Assembly: GCA_007131745.1 (NCBI GenBank)
Contig: SLPX01000150.1
Coordinates: 1-62,866, forward strand
Origin: Myxococcales bacterium
GTDB lineage: Bacteria > Myxococcota > Polyangia > HGW-17 > SLPX01
Direction of reading: 5' to 3'
Length of the DNA: 62,866 bases
The notes under the pieces were generated by a model. That model ran no database searches. It was not told where the DNA came from and saw only the letters and a list, made by a program, of their open reading frames with translations. Of the stretch, positions 35,841 to 44,341 are shown piece after piece. The position numbers and the translations under genes were made by a program. Within the stretch, counting starts at the first letter, position 1. Every line of letters begins with the position of its first letter.

Positions 35841-37379
35841 ATGAAACCTTTTCTCGGCCGGAGTGAGAACAGGATTTCAATTTTTGTGTATGCATGCGTT
35901 TGTGTGTGTTTCTGTTCGACGTGCAGGTTTGATCCGGGCGGTTTGAAGGGAAACGGCTTTGACGGAAGCGTTGTGGACGCGTTTACTGATGGTTCGTGGG
36001 CCGATGGTTTTTTTGAAGACGTTTTGGTGGAGGAAGACGGAAGCGTGCTTTGTCAAGATGGTGATTTTAGTTGCACCAACTCAGGGGCGAAGATTTGCGA
36101 CAACAGCGAATGGGTTTCTCTTGGGCCTTGTTTTTTGGGCTGCATGGAAGAGGGCCGAGCGTGCATGATTCCCTCCAACGTGAATCCAGAGGCTTTGGGG
36201 TACCATGAATCGATGCTGGAGGATTTTTTTCCCGGTTCCGGATCGACGATCCACATCAGCACCGATAATGGAGCGATATTCAATGTCGATGATGCGACCT
36301 TTGTCAGAATCGAGGGTGAAGGGGGATTGGTCAATGGGATTGGTTTTTACAGAAGAAGTCAACCGGGTAAAGCGCCTCCGCTTGGGATCTTCGTGGTCAG
36401 AAATTTCAAGATACCGGAAAACACCCTTGTTACGATCGGTGGAGGAGGAGCGTTTGTCGTGATTGCGACCGGGGACGTTGTGATCGAAGGGGTTTTGGAT
36501 GCAGGAGCCCAGGGGGCGCGGGGCGGAGCCGGAGGTTTTGACGGAGGTAGTGTGGGGTTGCCCGGAGGTGGGCCTTACCCGGGACAGGCGGGGCAAATCC
36601 ATCCGGGTTGCCCCGACGGGTGCGCTTCCGGTTCGGGAGGTGGAGGTCTGGGAGGCGAAGGCGGAATCGGCGGCGCGGTGGATTGTTCTTTATGGGGAAA
36701 GCATTACGGTTTGGCAGGTGGACGCGGAGGTGAGGGGGGAGGGAATGAAGGTTTGTCGCCCTTGCTGGGTGGAAGCGGCGGTGGCGGCGGTGTTCCGTTA
36801 CAAGGTGTTGCAGGGAGTGAGCCCGGTCTTGGCGGCGGCGGCGGGGGAGCAGTGCAAATATCCGCGCGCGGGATGATTGACGTGGGCGAAAACGGAGTTA
36901 TCACCTGTCCCGGCGGAGGAGGAAGACAAACCACCAGTGGGGGAGGTTCAGGTGGCGGCGCAGGTGGGGGTATTTTACTGGAGTCGGACATTGTTGTTGT
37001 TTCGCCGGGTGGGATAGTAGCGGCCAACGGTGGTGGCGGCGGCGGTGGTGACTGTATGATTGAAAGCACTGATATCGGCGGGGCCGGACAAAGAGGAACG
37101 AACACCGTTTCGCAGGCTTTGGGAGGGGTGAATTTATCCGGGCTTGCAGGAGGAGATGGAGGAGGAGGAGGATATGGTGACAGTAGTTTGGGGGATGCGG
37201 GTCAATCCCGGTGCGTGGTCGACAGGGGAAGCAACGGGGGAGGCGGAGGAGGCGGGACCGGGTGGATTCGGATCAATACTGCAGACGGAGAACCGCCCGC
37301 CCTGGAGGGAGTGATTTCTCCCTCGCCTGATACCACAGCGTTTTCGGTTGGAAAACTGAAGCGCAAACCGCTTCCCTGA
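35841..37379 (+). CDS. Gly-rich secreted lipoprotein
   Basis: 512 residues from the ATG at 35841, which gives a signal peptide ending in a Cys-rich FCSTC box (probably lipidated). Longer in-frame starts would run back into tRNA-Val. An Asp/Gly linker precedes a short Cys region (LCQDGDFSCTNSGAKICDNS, GPCFLGCMEEG). A domain with strands such as FVRIEGEGGLVNGIGFY and LVTIGGGGAFVVIATGDVVI follows, and then about 230 residues of Gly-Gly-rich sequence that keeps strand residues between Gly runs (AVQISARGMIDVGENGVIT, ILLESDIVVVSPGGIVAANG). This reads as a right-handed beta-helix or roll, a plausible surface adhesin or matrix protein. The function is unknown. Confidence 0.75.
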   Translation: MKPFLGRSENRISIFVYACVCVCFCSTCRFDPGGLKGNGFDGSVVDAFTDGSWADGFFEDVLVEEDGSVLCQDGDFSCTNSGAKICDNSEWVSLGPCFLGCMEEGRACMIPSNVNPEALGYHESMLEDFFPGSGSTIHISTDNGAIFNVDDATFVRIEGEGGLVNGIGFYRRSQPGKAPPLGIFVVRNFKIPENTLVTIGGGGAFVVIATGDVVIEGVLDAGAQGARGGAGGFDGGSVGLPGGGPYPGQAGQIHPGCPDGCASGSGGGGLGGEGGIGGAVDCSLWGKHYGLAGGRGGEGGGNEGLSPLLGGSGGGGGVPLQGVAGSEPGLGGGGGGAVQISARGMIDVGENGVITCPGGGGRQTTSGGGSGGGAGGGILLESDIVVVSPGGIVAANGGGGGGGDCMIESTDIGGAGQRGTNTVSQALGGVNLSGLAGGDGGGGGYGDSSLGDAGQSRCVVDRGSNGGGGGGGTGWIRINTADGEPPALEGVISPSPDTTAFSVGKLKRKPLP

Positions 37380-37411
37380 AAGACAGCGGTGACTTTTCGG
37401 ACGAGATTTTT

Positions 37412-38182
37412 CTACCGGCCTATTATGTAACGGTAAGGATCTACTTTTTCGCGGAGAACCCGGAGTTCTTCTACGCTGGGCGCCGGGGTCGTTGACAGTT
37501 CTTCCGATACCAACATTTCGAAACCCGTGTTGTCCCTGACAGCATCTATATCCACGGAAGGATGGAGAAATTCCAGCTTCATTCGACAGGTGTCTTCGTC
37601 GAACCCGTAAACGCCCAGGTTGGTTATGATCTTGTACGGACCTGTTCCTTCGGGCAATCCGGCGTTTTCTCTCGCGCCCTTGCCGGTGAGGTATCCGGGG
37701 GTGGTCAGGAAATCCAGTTTCTCCACGAAACGACGCTTGTCTTGGGGAGTAATGACAAGGGTGTTCCAGCAAAACGATGCCAGGTCATTTGCTCCCCCTG
37801 ACCCCGGCAACACCACCTTTGGTTTTTCCGGCGAGCCGATGAAGGTGGAGTTCAGGTTTCCGTACATGTCTATCTGAGCGCCGCCCAAAAAGGTGTAATC
37901 CACCATTCCTCTTTGGCAGCAGCTCATGATGTCGTCCATTGAAGATGCCAGGAATGCCCTGTGCGTGGTTCGGGAGTCTCCGACGGAAATAGGCATTGTA
38001 GGAAGCAATGGGGCGAATCCACCCGCTTCGAAAAGAACCACGAGGTTCGGGGCGTGAAGTTTTTGCGCCAACATTGCCGCAGCGCAGGGTGCGCCGGTTC
38101 CCACTGCTGCCATTTTTCCATCTTCGAGATAGCGCGAAGCCGCGCATATCATGAGTTCCATGCTGTTGTATGCATTATCCAT
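37412..38182 (-). CDS. CoA-transferase beta subunit (glutaconate-CoA-transferase-like)
   Basis: 256 residues of the family I CoA-transferase B fold: MELMICAASRYLEDGKMAAVGTG at the start, VVLFEAGGFAPLLPTMPISV with the probable catalytic Glu, and YTFLGGAQIDMYGNLNSTFIG, a segment shared with GctB/IpdB-type subunits. It pairs with the alpha subunit encoded just upstream (8-bp overlap) and should exchange CoA between an acyl-CoA and a free acid in the cytosol. The substrate cannot be assigned because no dehydratase, decarboxylase or ring-degradation gene is nearby. Confidence 0.87.
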   Translation of the reverse strand: MDNAYNSMELMICAASRYLEDGKMAAVGTGAPCAAAMLAQKLHAPNLVVLFEAGGFAPLLPTMPISVGDSRTTHRAFLASSMDDIMSCCQRGMVDYTFLGGAQIDMYGNLNSTFIGSPEKPKVVLPGSGGANDLASFCWNTLVITPQDKRRFVEKLDFLTTPGYLTGKGARENAGLPEGTGPYKIITNLGVYGFDEDTCRMKLEFLHPSVDIDAVRDNTGFEMLVSEELSTTPAPSVEELRVLREKVDPYRYIIGR

Positions 38183-39179
38183 TTTTCGGCTCTTCTCCGG
38201 TTTCGAGCAGAAGCTCCTTGTGTCTCAGTTCCTGCATTCTCTTTGTTCCGCCGCAAAGTTCCAGGTATTCCTGGAAATCAACCGTGTCATAAATGTGCTT
38301 TTTCAAAAAAGCTTCGAATTCTTCGGGGTTGTTTTCCTTTTGAAGCCATGTGCCGAGGTGTTCTTCGTCGGAAAAATACTCCTCAGGCATGTTTCCCGGG
38401 TATGAGCCGTAGCTGACCTCGACAACCGCGTCCACGCAGTAATATGGGATGTTCGTAAGATTCGGTTCGTTACGGATTTTTTCCGTTTCAATCAGCCGTT
38501 CGCAAGAGACAATGACTTTCTTCGAAGCTCTGGCGAGATCCTCGTCCGCAACTTTTATGCCCCTGATTCTGCAATTGCCGTACACATCGGCTTCGTGGAC
38601 ATGGATCAATGCGACATCCGGATAGAGGGCGGGAAGAGCAACCAGGGATCTCTTGGTAAATGGACATTCGATCACCTTGGCGCCGCTGTATTTCAAAGTG
38701 TCTGTTCCCAGCATGTTGCGCGCCGGCAGAAAGGGAACGCCCATGGATGCAGCTTTCAAACGCCAGGCCAGCGCCGCGTTCGTCCACTGAATCATCTCGA
38801 CGTCTCCGCTCTCCATGTGACGCCTTGACCCTCTCGAAAGACCGCGGGCTTCCAGGCCGACGATATAGGCAACGTCGCACTTGTCGAAACACTTGCCGGC
38901 CGAGAGTATCTGGCAGTCATGAGTTGCAGTGTGTCCGCCGAACTTGAGACCCGTTATTCGTTGCCGCACGATTTCATGCAAAACAGCAGTGGGAATACGC
39001 ACCGCGCCGAACGCACCCACGATTAGGTAATCACCTTTCTTTACAAATCGCTGAACTGCCTCTCTTGCAGTCATTACCTTTGGGATCAGTGCGCGGGATT
39101 TCTGCTTAAAGTACGTTCGCGCCTTTTCAGGATCCGGATCCATGATAAGCGGCTGGGTTCCCTCGTATTTTACGTTCAT
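38175..39179 (-). CDS. CoA-transferase alpha subunit (glutaconate-CoA-transferase-like)
   Basis: 334 residues using the ATG at 39179, which follows GGAGGAG; in-frame starts further upstream lack such a site. Typical alpha-subunit motifs are AVQRFVKKGDYLIVGAFG, GLKFGGHTATHDCQIL and DVALIHVHEADVYGNCRIRG, with the late YGSYPGNMPEEYFSDEEHL seen in GctA/IpdA proteins. It forms the heteromeric enzyme with the overlapping beta gene. A leftward promoter should lie in the 285-bp gap up to 39464, where I saw no gene and no convincing hairpin. Confidence 0.87.
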   Translation of the reverse strand: MNVKYEGTQPLIMDPDPEKARTYFKQKSRALIPKVMTAREAVQRFVKKGDYLIVGAFGAVRIPTAVLHEIVRQRITGLKFGGHTATHDCQILSAGKCFDKCDVAYIVGLEARGLSRGSRRHMESGDVEMIQWTNAALAWRLKAASMGVPFLPARNMLGTDTLKYSGAKVIECPFTKRSLVALPALYPDVALIHVHEADVYGNCRIRGIKVADEDLARASKKVIVSCERLIETEKIRNEPNLTNIPYYCVDAVVEVSYGSYPGNMPEEYFSDEEHLGTWLQKENNPEEFEAFLKKHIYDTVDFQEYLELCGGTKRMQELRHKELLLETGEEPKNG

Positions 39180-39464
39180 TAACTCCTCCGAAGCTGCGGG
39201 GGTCAGGTTTTTTTGATTATCTCCCGGTTTCCCATCGTTCCGTCTGAGTGACGGTTCGCTTTTACAGACATTCATCAAAGATGCCTTTTTTCCGTGAAAG
39301 AATCAAGCAACAGGTTAAAGCAGAGTCAGGCTCGCTCGATCCCGGAAGCTGTATATAGGGCGAGGTGCGAAAAAAGGCAGATGGACAATAAGCCGACAAC
39401 TGAGTTGCGCTTCCGGGTTTAGGGGGTGGTGGAATGGGTGTGGTTAAAAAAAACGGGGAGAAAA

Positions 39465-40172
39465 TCAGAACACGGTAGGATGCGATTCCTTTAGACAAGA
39501 TGATTTTCCAGAGTCGTCTATGCGGCGGATCAACCGGCGGATTCTTAGCATGTCCCCGTGATTGTTGTTTTTGAAACGAACACCCATGCCTCTTTTTTTG
39601 CTCGCTTCCTTTATCCAGGCAACGCGGCCTGAAAGACGCAGGGGTCCCCTTTCGTCCTCGGGATAAAGAGTCAGGTTAAGGTCGGTCCCTTCCGGAGGGG
39701 GCCATTCCGTGCATACAAAAGCGCCTCCGCCCGAGAGATCTTCGATTGTCCCGCGATGCCGCAACTCCACTCCCTTTACTTGCCAGTTTACGGTCATGGT
39801 TACCGGAAAACGCCGATGGTTTCGTTTTGCCGGGCGGTTTCTTTTGAACTTTTCATGGTTCTTTGCCATTGCCAGCAGAAATTCTTTTTTGGATTTCTCC
39901 GTGTCCAGGAAACGTGTTTGAATAACAGCCGGACCGCTTTCCGAACAGGACACTCCGGTGGATTCTTTTTTTTCGTCGTTTTGGACCTGTATTACTTCGG
40001 CCTTGATTAGGACACGGTTGGGGAGGACAGGAAATTTTATTTCCAGGATGAAGATTTCACCTCTTTCAAAGACACCCCGGGTTGAAAAGACAAGTCCGCC
40101 TTTTCCGTCTTTCTCTTCATAATCGGCAAGAAACTCGCGTCCGCTTTTGAATTTCAAATAGTGCAGCTTCAT
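39465..40172 (-). CDS. PilZ-domain protein (c-di-GMP receptor)
   Basis: 235 residues. The N-terminal 95 residues form a PilZN/YcgR-like strand-rich domain (LHYLKFKSGREFLADYEEK). The C-terminal PilZ domain has both c-di-GMP motifs: RNHRRFP (RxxxR type) and EDLSGGGAFV (D/NxSxxG type). It is predicted to bind c-di-GMP and regulate an unnamed partner. It follows the flavoprotein gene by 157 bp. Whether it belongs to that operon is unclear. Confidence 0.85.
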   Translation of the reverse strand: MKLHYLKFKSGREFLADYEEKDGKGGLVFSTRGVFERGEIFILEIKFPVLPNRVLIKAEVIQVQNDEKKESTGVSCSESGPAVIQTRFLDTEKSKKEFLLAMAKNHEKFKRNRPAKRNHRRFPVTMTVNWQVKGVELRHRGTIEDLSGGGAFVCTEWPPPEGTDLNLTLYPEDERGPLRLSGRVAWIKEASKKRGMGVRFKNNNHGDMLRIRRLIRRIDDSGKSSCLKESHPTVF

Positions 40173-40329
40173 TGCGCCTCACTTCACCTCAGGCAACCGG
40201 ATCCATTATAGCATCTTGAAAAGATCATAGAAAGTGTAAAATTTTGATAAGGCTGTACTTTTAAGGCGTGGTTTTGCCTTGTGGATTTTCCCGGCTAAGG
40301 CTTCTTTTGATTCTTTTTTGGTGATTATC

Positions 40330-41958
40330 TCAGGCGGTTTCCCGACGGGTATAATCGGGAAGCAATATGGGAGAAGGAAGTCTTTCCTCTACGCCTCCAT
40401 CCGCCAGTTCTTTGTGGTATCGATAAACGTGGTTTGTGTTGAGCTTGCCGTCTTTTGCCGTGTTTTTGGAAAACTCGGCCGCATATTTACCGGCGATTCT
40501 GCCGAACACGACGATATCCAGGAGAGAGTTGCCCATGAGACGGTTTGCCCCGTGAATCCCTCCGGCCACCTCTCCAGCGGCAAACAAGCCGGGTACTGCT
40601 GTTTCGGTTGTCATGTCGATCTCCAAACCACCGTTTTGATAATGAAGGGTGGGGTAGATCAGCATGGGTTCCTTGGAGATGTCTATTCCGAAACGCTGAT
40701 ACAAAATGTATTTTCCGGGAAACTCCTTGCGAACGGTGCCGGGCCCTACCAACATATCGATCATCGGGGAATCCAGCCACACTCCGACCTTTCCTGCCGG
40801 GGTGGGCACCCCTTTTCCGACCCTGGTACACTCTCTAATGATTGATGCCGCTTCTATATCCCGGGGTTCCCGCTCGTTTACGAATTGCTGACCATCCACG
40901 TTTACCAGGTTTGCTCCGCTTCCCCGGAATTTTTCGGTGACAAGGATTCCTTCGGCCTGTTCCGGGAAAACGATCCCGGTCGGATGATATTGGACGGTGT
41001 GCAGGAACCCAATTTTTGCTCCGGCCCTGTAGCCCATTGCAATACCGTCCGCGGTGGCGCCGTAGTGATTAGTTGTCATGAATCCCTGGATGTGCAGTCG
41101 GCCGCATCCACCGGTGGCCATGATCACTGCTTTCGCCTTTGCTACAAGATATTCTTCGGTCTCTATGTTGTAGAGCACGGCCCCGGCGCACTGTCCGTGT
41201 TCATTGATGATCAATTCCACTGCCGGAGCGAACTCGATGATTTTGATGTCGGTCTTGTTAGCCGCTTCGTCGCGAAGCACCCGCATGATTTCCGCGCCTG
41301 TGATGTCTGCTGCGTAGTGCATGCGTTTCCGGCTCGTTCCACCACCGTGAATGGTTTTCAATCGTCCGTCCGGGAATTTGGAGAAATTGACTCCAAGTGT
41401 TTCCAACCAATGAAGAGCGTCGGGGGCGTTGCTTACGAGGGTGTCGACGAGATCTGGGTCGTTCGTGAAATGACCGCCCCCCATGACGTCCAAGTAATGG
41501 TAATAAGGGGAATCCTTTTCTTCCTTGCTTGCTCCTTGTATTCCGCCTTCGGCCATCATCGTGTTGGCGTCACCGTGCCGAAGCTTTGTAACCATGGTCA
41601 CGTCCGCTCCGGATTGATGGGCGAGAAGCGCAGCGGAAGTGCCCGCTCCGCCCCCTCCTATCACCAGGACGTCCGTTACGATGTCCGGGTTTTCAAGGTT
41701 CACCCGGTCGAATTCGACGCGGCTCTTCGATTCGATCACATCGGCAACTTCGTGAGCGATTGCATAACCCTTGTTGGGGCCGATTTTCAGTTCGCGGCGT
41801 CCTTCATCCTTGAAATCCGGGTGGTGTTTGAGTCTATCTTTTCGCTGATCCAGGTCCAGAAAGGGAATCTCCTTGCCGGCTTTCTTGCGCTCTACTCTCT
41901 CCGCGCGTGTGGATTCCACAACCTTGATCAAGGCTTTCATTTTTTCTGGATACGGCAT
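40330..41958 (-). CDS. Fumarate reductase/succinate dehydrogenase-type flavoprotein
   Basis: 542 residues with GAGGTGATT before the ATG. A 92-residue N-terminal extension precedes the FAD fold (VLVIGGGGAGTSAALLAHQS). Active-site segments match FrdA/SdhA/TfrA: HGGGTSRKRMHYAADITG, TTNHYGATADGIAMGYRAGA, EREPRDIEAASIIRE with the proton-donor Arg, and LHYQNGGLEIDMTTE before AAGEVAGGIHGANRLMGNS. The position of the covalent FAD histidine (SHT in FrdA) is ANT here (Asn132), so FAD should be non-covalent, as in thiol:fumarate reductase. It is the last gene of the HdrC-HdrB-FeS-flavoprotein operon. It probably interconverts fumarate and succinate in the cytosol. Confidence 0.85.
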   Translation of the reverse strand: MPYPEKMKALIKVVESTRAERVERKKAGKEIPFLDLDQRKDRLKHHPDFKDEGRRELKIGPNKGYAIAHEVADVIESKSRVEFDRVNLENPDIVTDVLVIGGGGAGTSAALLAHQSGADVTMVTKLRHGDANTMMAEGGIQGASKEEKDSPYYHYLDVMGGGHFTNDPDLVDTLVSNAPDALHWLETLGVNFSKFPDGRLKTIHGGGTSRKRMHYAADITGAEIMRVLRDEAANKTDIKIIEFAPAVELIINEHGQCAGAVLYNIETEEYLVAKAKAVIMATGGCGRLHIQGFMTTNHYGATADGIAMGYRAGAKIGFLHTVQYHPTGIVFPEQAEGILVTEKFRGSGANLVNVDGQQFVNEREPRDIEAASIIRECTRVGKGVPTPAGKVGVWLDSPMIDMLVGPGTVRKEFPGKYILYQRFGIDISKEPMLIYPTLHYQNGGLEIDMTTETAVPGLFAAGEVAGGIHGANRLMGNSLLDIVVFGRIAGKYAAEFSKNTAKDGKLNTNHVYRYHKELADGGVEERLPSPILLPDYTRRETA

Positions 41959-42054
41959 TCAATCACCTCGTCGAACTATTTGCAGTTTGTTTCTTTTCAA
42001 CCCGGCCTTCAGATTTCAGGCACGGTTTGTTTGCATCGTTGTTTATCCCGGTCT

Positions 42055-42798
42055 TCAAAGGCCCTCTTTGCTTTGGGGCCTCCATGTTTCATCCGACATC
42101 GCGGGCTCGCCTTCCCTGGACGAATAAATCTTCTTGAGATCATCGATGTTCATTTTTTTCAGCTTGTCTACTCCATCCCGGTACCTGCCCTCAGCGACTT
42201 TTTTCACGGCGTTTTCAAGATGGACGGCGCGGGGCGCTAGTTTTCCTGCGTAAAGACGCCGTGCAAGCTGTGCGATGTGGTGCTGTGGGAGTTCCGCCAT
42301 GCACCTGCCCGCGCACAATCCGCACTGTATACAGTCAAAGGAAAGACGGGATACCATTTCGATATCTCCGCGCTTCGCGGCCGCGATGTAATCCATGACC
42401 TTGATATCCATGGGACACACTTTTGTACAAGCATTGCATGCCACGCAGCGGAAAACCTCGGGATAGAGCTGCTGGATCGTTTCCGCCCCGGCCGGGACGG
42501 TTTCAAAATCGTAAACCGACCGAAGCGCGGGATAAAACGGGATCTGCGCCAGGTACATGTTGGGTTCGACCACGGTTTGACAGGCCAGACCGGTGTATAT
42601 TTTGTAGTCTCCGGCTATTCTGTACACGGTCGAACAAGCTCCGCAGATGCCGCCTCGACATCCGCAGCCGCGTACCAGGCGGTACCCTGCGTATTCCATA
42701 GCTTTCATTATGGTAAGCGAATCGGGCACCATGTAGCGTTTTCCCATTATAAAAACAGGAATGAGTTCTGCTTTAACGGTTTTCACTTGGTCGTTCAT
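42055..42798 (-). CDS. Iron-sulfur subunit, SdhB/TfrB-N type
   Basis: 247 residues. The N-terminal [2Fe-2S] ferredoxin domain has the cysteine pattern RGCGCRGGICGACS plus a later LACQT. The helical domain carries CVACNACTKVCPMDI and CIQCGLCAGRCMAELP cluster motifs. It should pass electrons between the flavoprotein encoded next and the HdrB-like subunit encoded before it. The lead segment (VFIMGKRYMVPDSLTIMKAM) differs from usual SdhB. It lies 40 bp after the hdrB-like gene and 96 bp before the flavoprotein gene, with its own AGAGG site. Confidence 0.85.
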   Translation of the reverse strand: MNDQVKTVKAELIPVFIMGKRYMVPDSLTIMKAMEYAGYRLVRGCGCRGGICGACSTVYRIAGDYKIYTGLACQTVVEPNMYLAQIPFYPALRSVYDFETVPAGAETIQQLYPEVFRCVACNACTKVCPMDIKVMDYIAAAKRGDIEMVSRLSFDCIQCGLCAGRCMAELPQHHIAQLARRLYAGKLAPRAVHLENAVKKVAEGRYRDGVDKLKKMNIDDLKKIYSSREGEPAMSDETWRPQSKEGL

Positions 42799-42838
42799 AT
42801 CAAACCTCTGGGCAAAGATTGTCCTCTGTGTTCGCCGG

Positions 42839-43732
42839 TTATGTTGATGATGACGCCGGGCTTGCGGCGGATATGGTTTCCTTCAGCAGGCTGCGGGATT
42901 CATCCATGTTGAGATCCAATTGCAGCGCATGTTCCTCCAGGCCGAGGGCCGCAGCCAGCAACTGGGTGAAATAAAACACGGGCAACGTCTTCAGTGCACT
43001 GTTGTTAGCGACAACGGCCTCCTGCTTGGAACCCAGGTTGTAATCACAAAGCGGGCAACTCAGTACAAGCGCTTGCGCTCCGGCGTGCAGAGCTTTTTGC
43101 AGTACTCTTCCCGACTGGGCCAGGCCCGCGTCCGGATTGGCCAGGTTTTCGTATGCACCGCAGCATTCCGTGGCGCCCCTGAAATGTACGGGTATCGCTC
43201 CCAGGGCCTCAAGAAATTCGGAGAAAAGGTCTTTTTCCACGTCAAGAGCCACGTTGCGCGGTCTTGCCAGGGCACAACCGTAATAAGCCGCGGCCTTGAG
43301 ATTTTTAAGAGGTCTTTTGACGGCACCTTTCAGTTTTTCCCACCCTACGTCCGTTTCCAGCATTTGGAGGTAGTGAACCACTTCTACTTCGCCGAAATAA
43401 TCGGTCTCTTCGTCCATAAACATGTTTATGGTGTCCCGTTTTTCGGCGTCTTTCCGCATGAGAGTGTTTGTCTTGGCCAGGACGTTGTAGCACTGGGAGC
43501 ACAATGTCATCAGGCGGTCACTTCCCTCGTCTTTTGCGCGGATCAAGACTCTTGCCGGAGCTACATGCATCAAGAGGTTGTCGTCGGCAAGCGAAGCCAC
43601 CGCTCCGCAGCAGTTCCACCTTTCCAGCTCGGTAACTTCTATTCCGAGTTCGTCAAGAGCCGCCAATGCCGATATTTCAAGATTCTTTGCTTTGTTTTTC
43701 AGAGTGCAGCCTGGATAATAGGTTGTTTTCAT
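42839..43732 (-). CDS. HdrB-like CCG-domain subunit
   Basis: 297 residues with two CCG repeats: WNCCGAVASL with TLCSQCYNVL, and ATECCGAYENLANPD with LSCPLCDYNLG. The start is MKTTYYPGCTLKNKAKN. In heterodisulfide reductase and thiol:fumarate reductase these cysteines hold unusual [4Fe-4S] clusters that reduce disulfides. In MfrE/SdhE-type subunits they meet quinone. Here it should link the iron-sulfur protein to a thiol/disulfide or quinone. It lies 13 bp downstream of the hdrC-like gene and is translationally close to it. Confidence 0.88.
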   Translation of the reverse strand: MKTTYYPGCTLKNKAKNLEISALAALDELGIEVTELERWNCCGAVASLADDNLLMHVAPARVLIRAKDEGSDRLMTLCSQCYNVLAKTNTLMRKDAEKRDTINMFMDEETDYFGEVEVVHYLQMLETDVGWEKLKGAVKRPLKNLKAAAYYGCALARPRNVALDVEKDLFSEFLEALGAIPVHFRGATECCGAYENLANPDAGLAQSGRVLQKALHAGAQALVLSCPLCDYNLGSKQEAVVANNSALKTLPVFYFTQLLAAALGLEEHALQLDLNMDESRSLLKETISAASPASSST

Positions 43733-43745
43733 TTTCTTGCCTTGT

Positions 43746-44150
43746 TCATCCGGTCAACTTGCGAAAAGCCGTAACCAGCGCTATGGGCGGCAGGTCGGCG
43801 AGATCCTCTTTGGAAATGCTGTTCGGGTGCAGTCGATCCCGGTTCTCCCTCAGAACGGTCTGGCGCAGTGCTTCCATGAGTGCGGGGATGTCTATATTCC
43901 TTGGGCAGTTGACTTCGCAGTTCAGGCAAGAGGCGCAAAGCCAGGCCATTTCGGATTCCATGACGCGATCCACCAGGCCCCTTTGCAACAGCAACATCAC
44001 TTCACGTGGGCGAATCGACATGTGCGGAGCAAGAGGGCACACGCCCGTGCAAGTTCCGCACTGCATGCACTGGTGTACGCTGTCGCCTGCAATTTCACAT
44101 ATCTTTTCAGGCTGTTCATTCATTTGAGGAGAGAGTCTGGTGTGAGGCAT
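43746..44150 (-). CDS. HdrC-like ferredoxin subunit
   Basis: 134 residues with two [4Fe-4S] motifs, CMQCGTCTGVCPLAPHM and CASCLNCEVNCPRNIDI, spaced as in HdrC. The longer start (44150) is preferred because AAGG precedes it and the internal Met lacks a site. It heads the four-gene redox operon. A membrane domain is absent, so the complex would be soluble or peripherally attached. Confidence 0.87.
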   Translation of the reverse strand: MPHTRLSPQMNEQPEKICEIAGDSVHQCMQCGTCTGVCPLAPHMSIRPREVMLLLQRGLVDRVMESEMAWLCASCLNCEVNCPRNIDIPALMEALRQTVLRENRDRLHPNSISKEDLADLPPIALVTAFRKLTG

Positions 44151-44341
44151 GGGTTACGCGCCTTTCCAGTTTCGGGTATGGCCCCGAGATGTATTTGCAC
44201 GCACGAAGCGAGCTCGGTTCAACTGAAACGGAGCCTGAATATACCAGGCAAAACATTACTTGCAAGTCTTGAAAACATTCTTTTCTTTCGCCCTTTTTTT
44301 TACTTTTTCAAGAGGGCGGAACCATGATTTCGGAGGGCTTT

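Noticed and set aside
39262..39498. 78-residue minus-strand frame between PilZ and CoA-transferase genes
   Set aside because: It overlaps the PilZ gene end, is Pro/Ser-rich with no ribosome-binding site, and looks random.
40885..42240. 451-residue plus-strand frame across the flavoprotein
   Set aside because: Antisense shadow; the flavoprotein frame shows complete active-site motifs.
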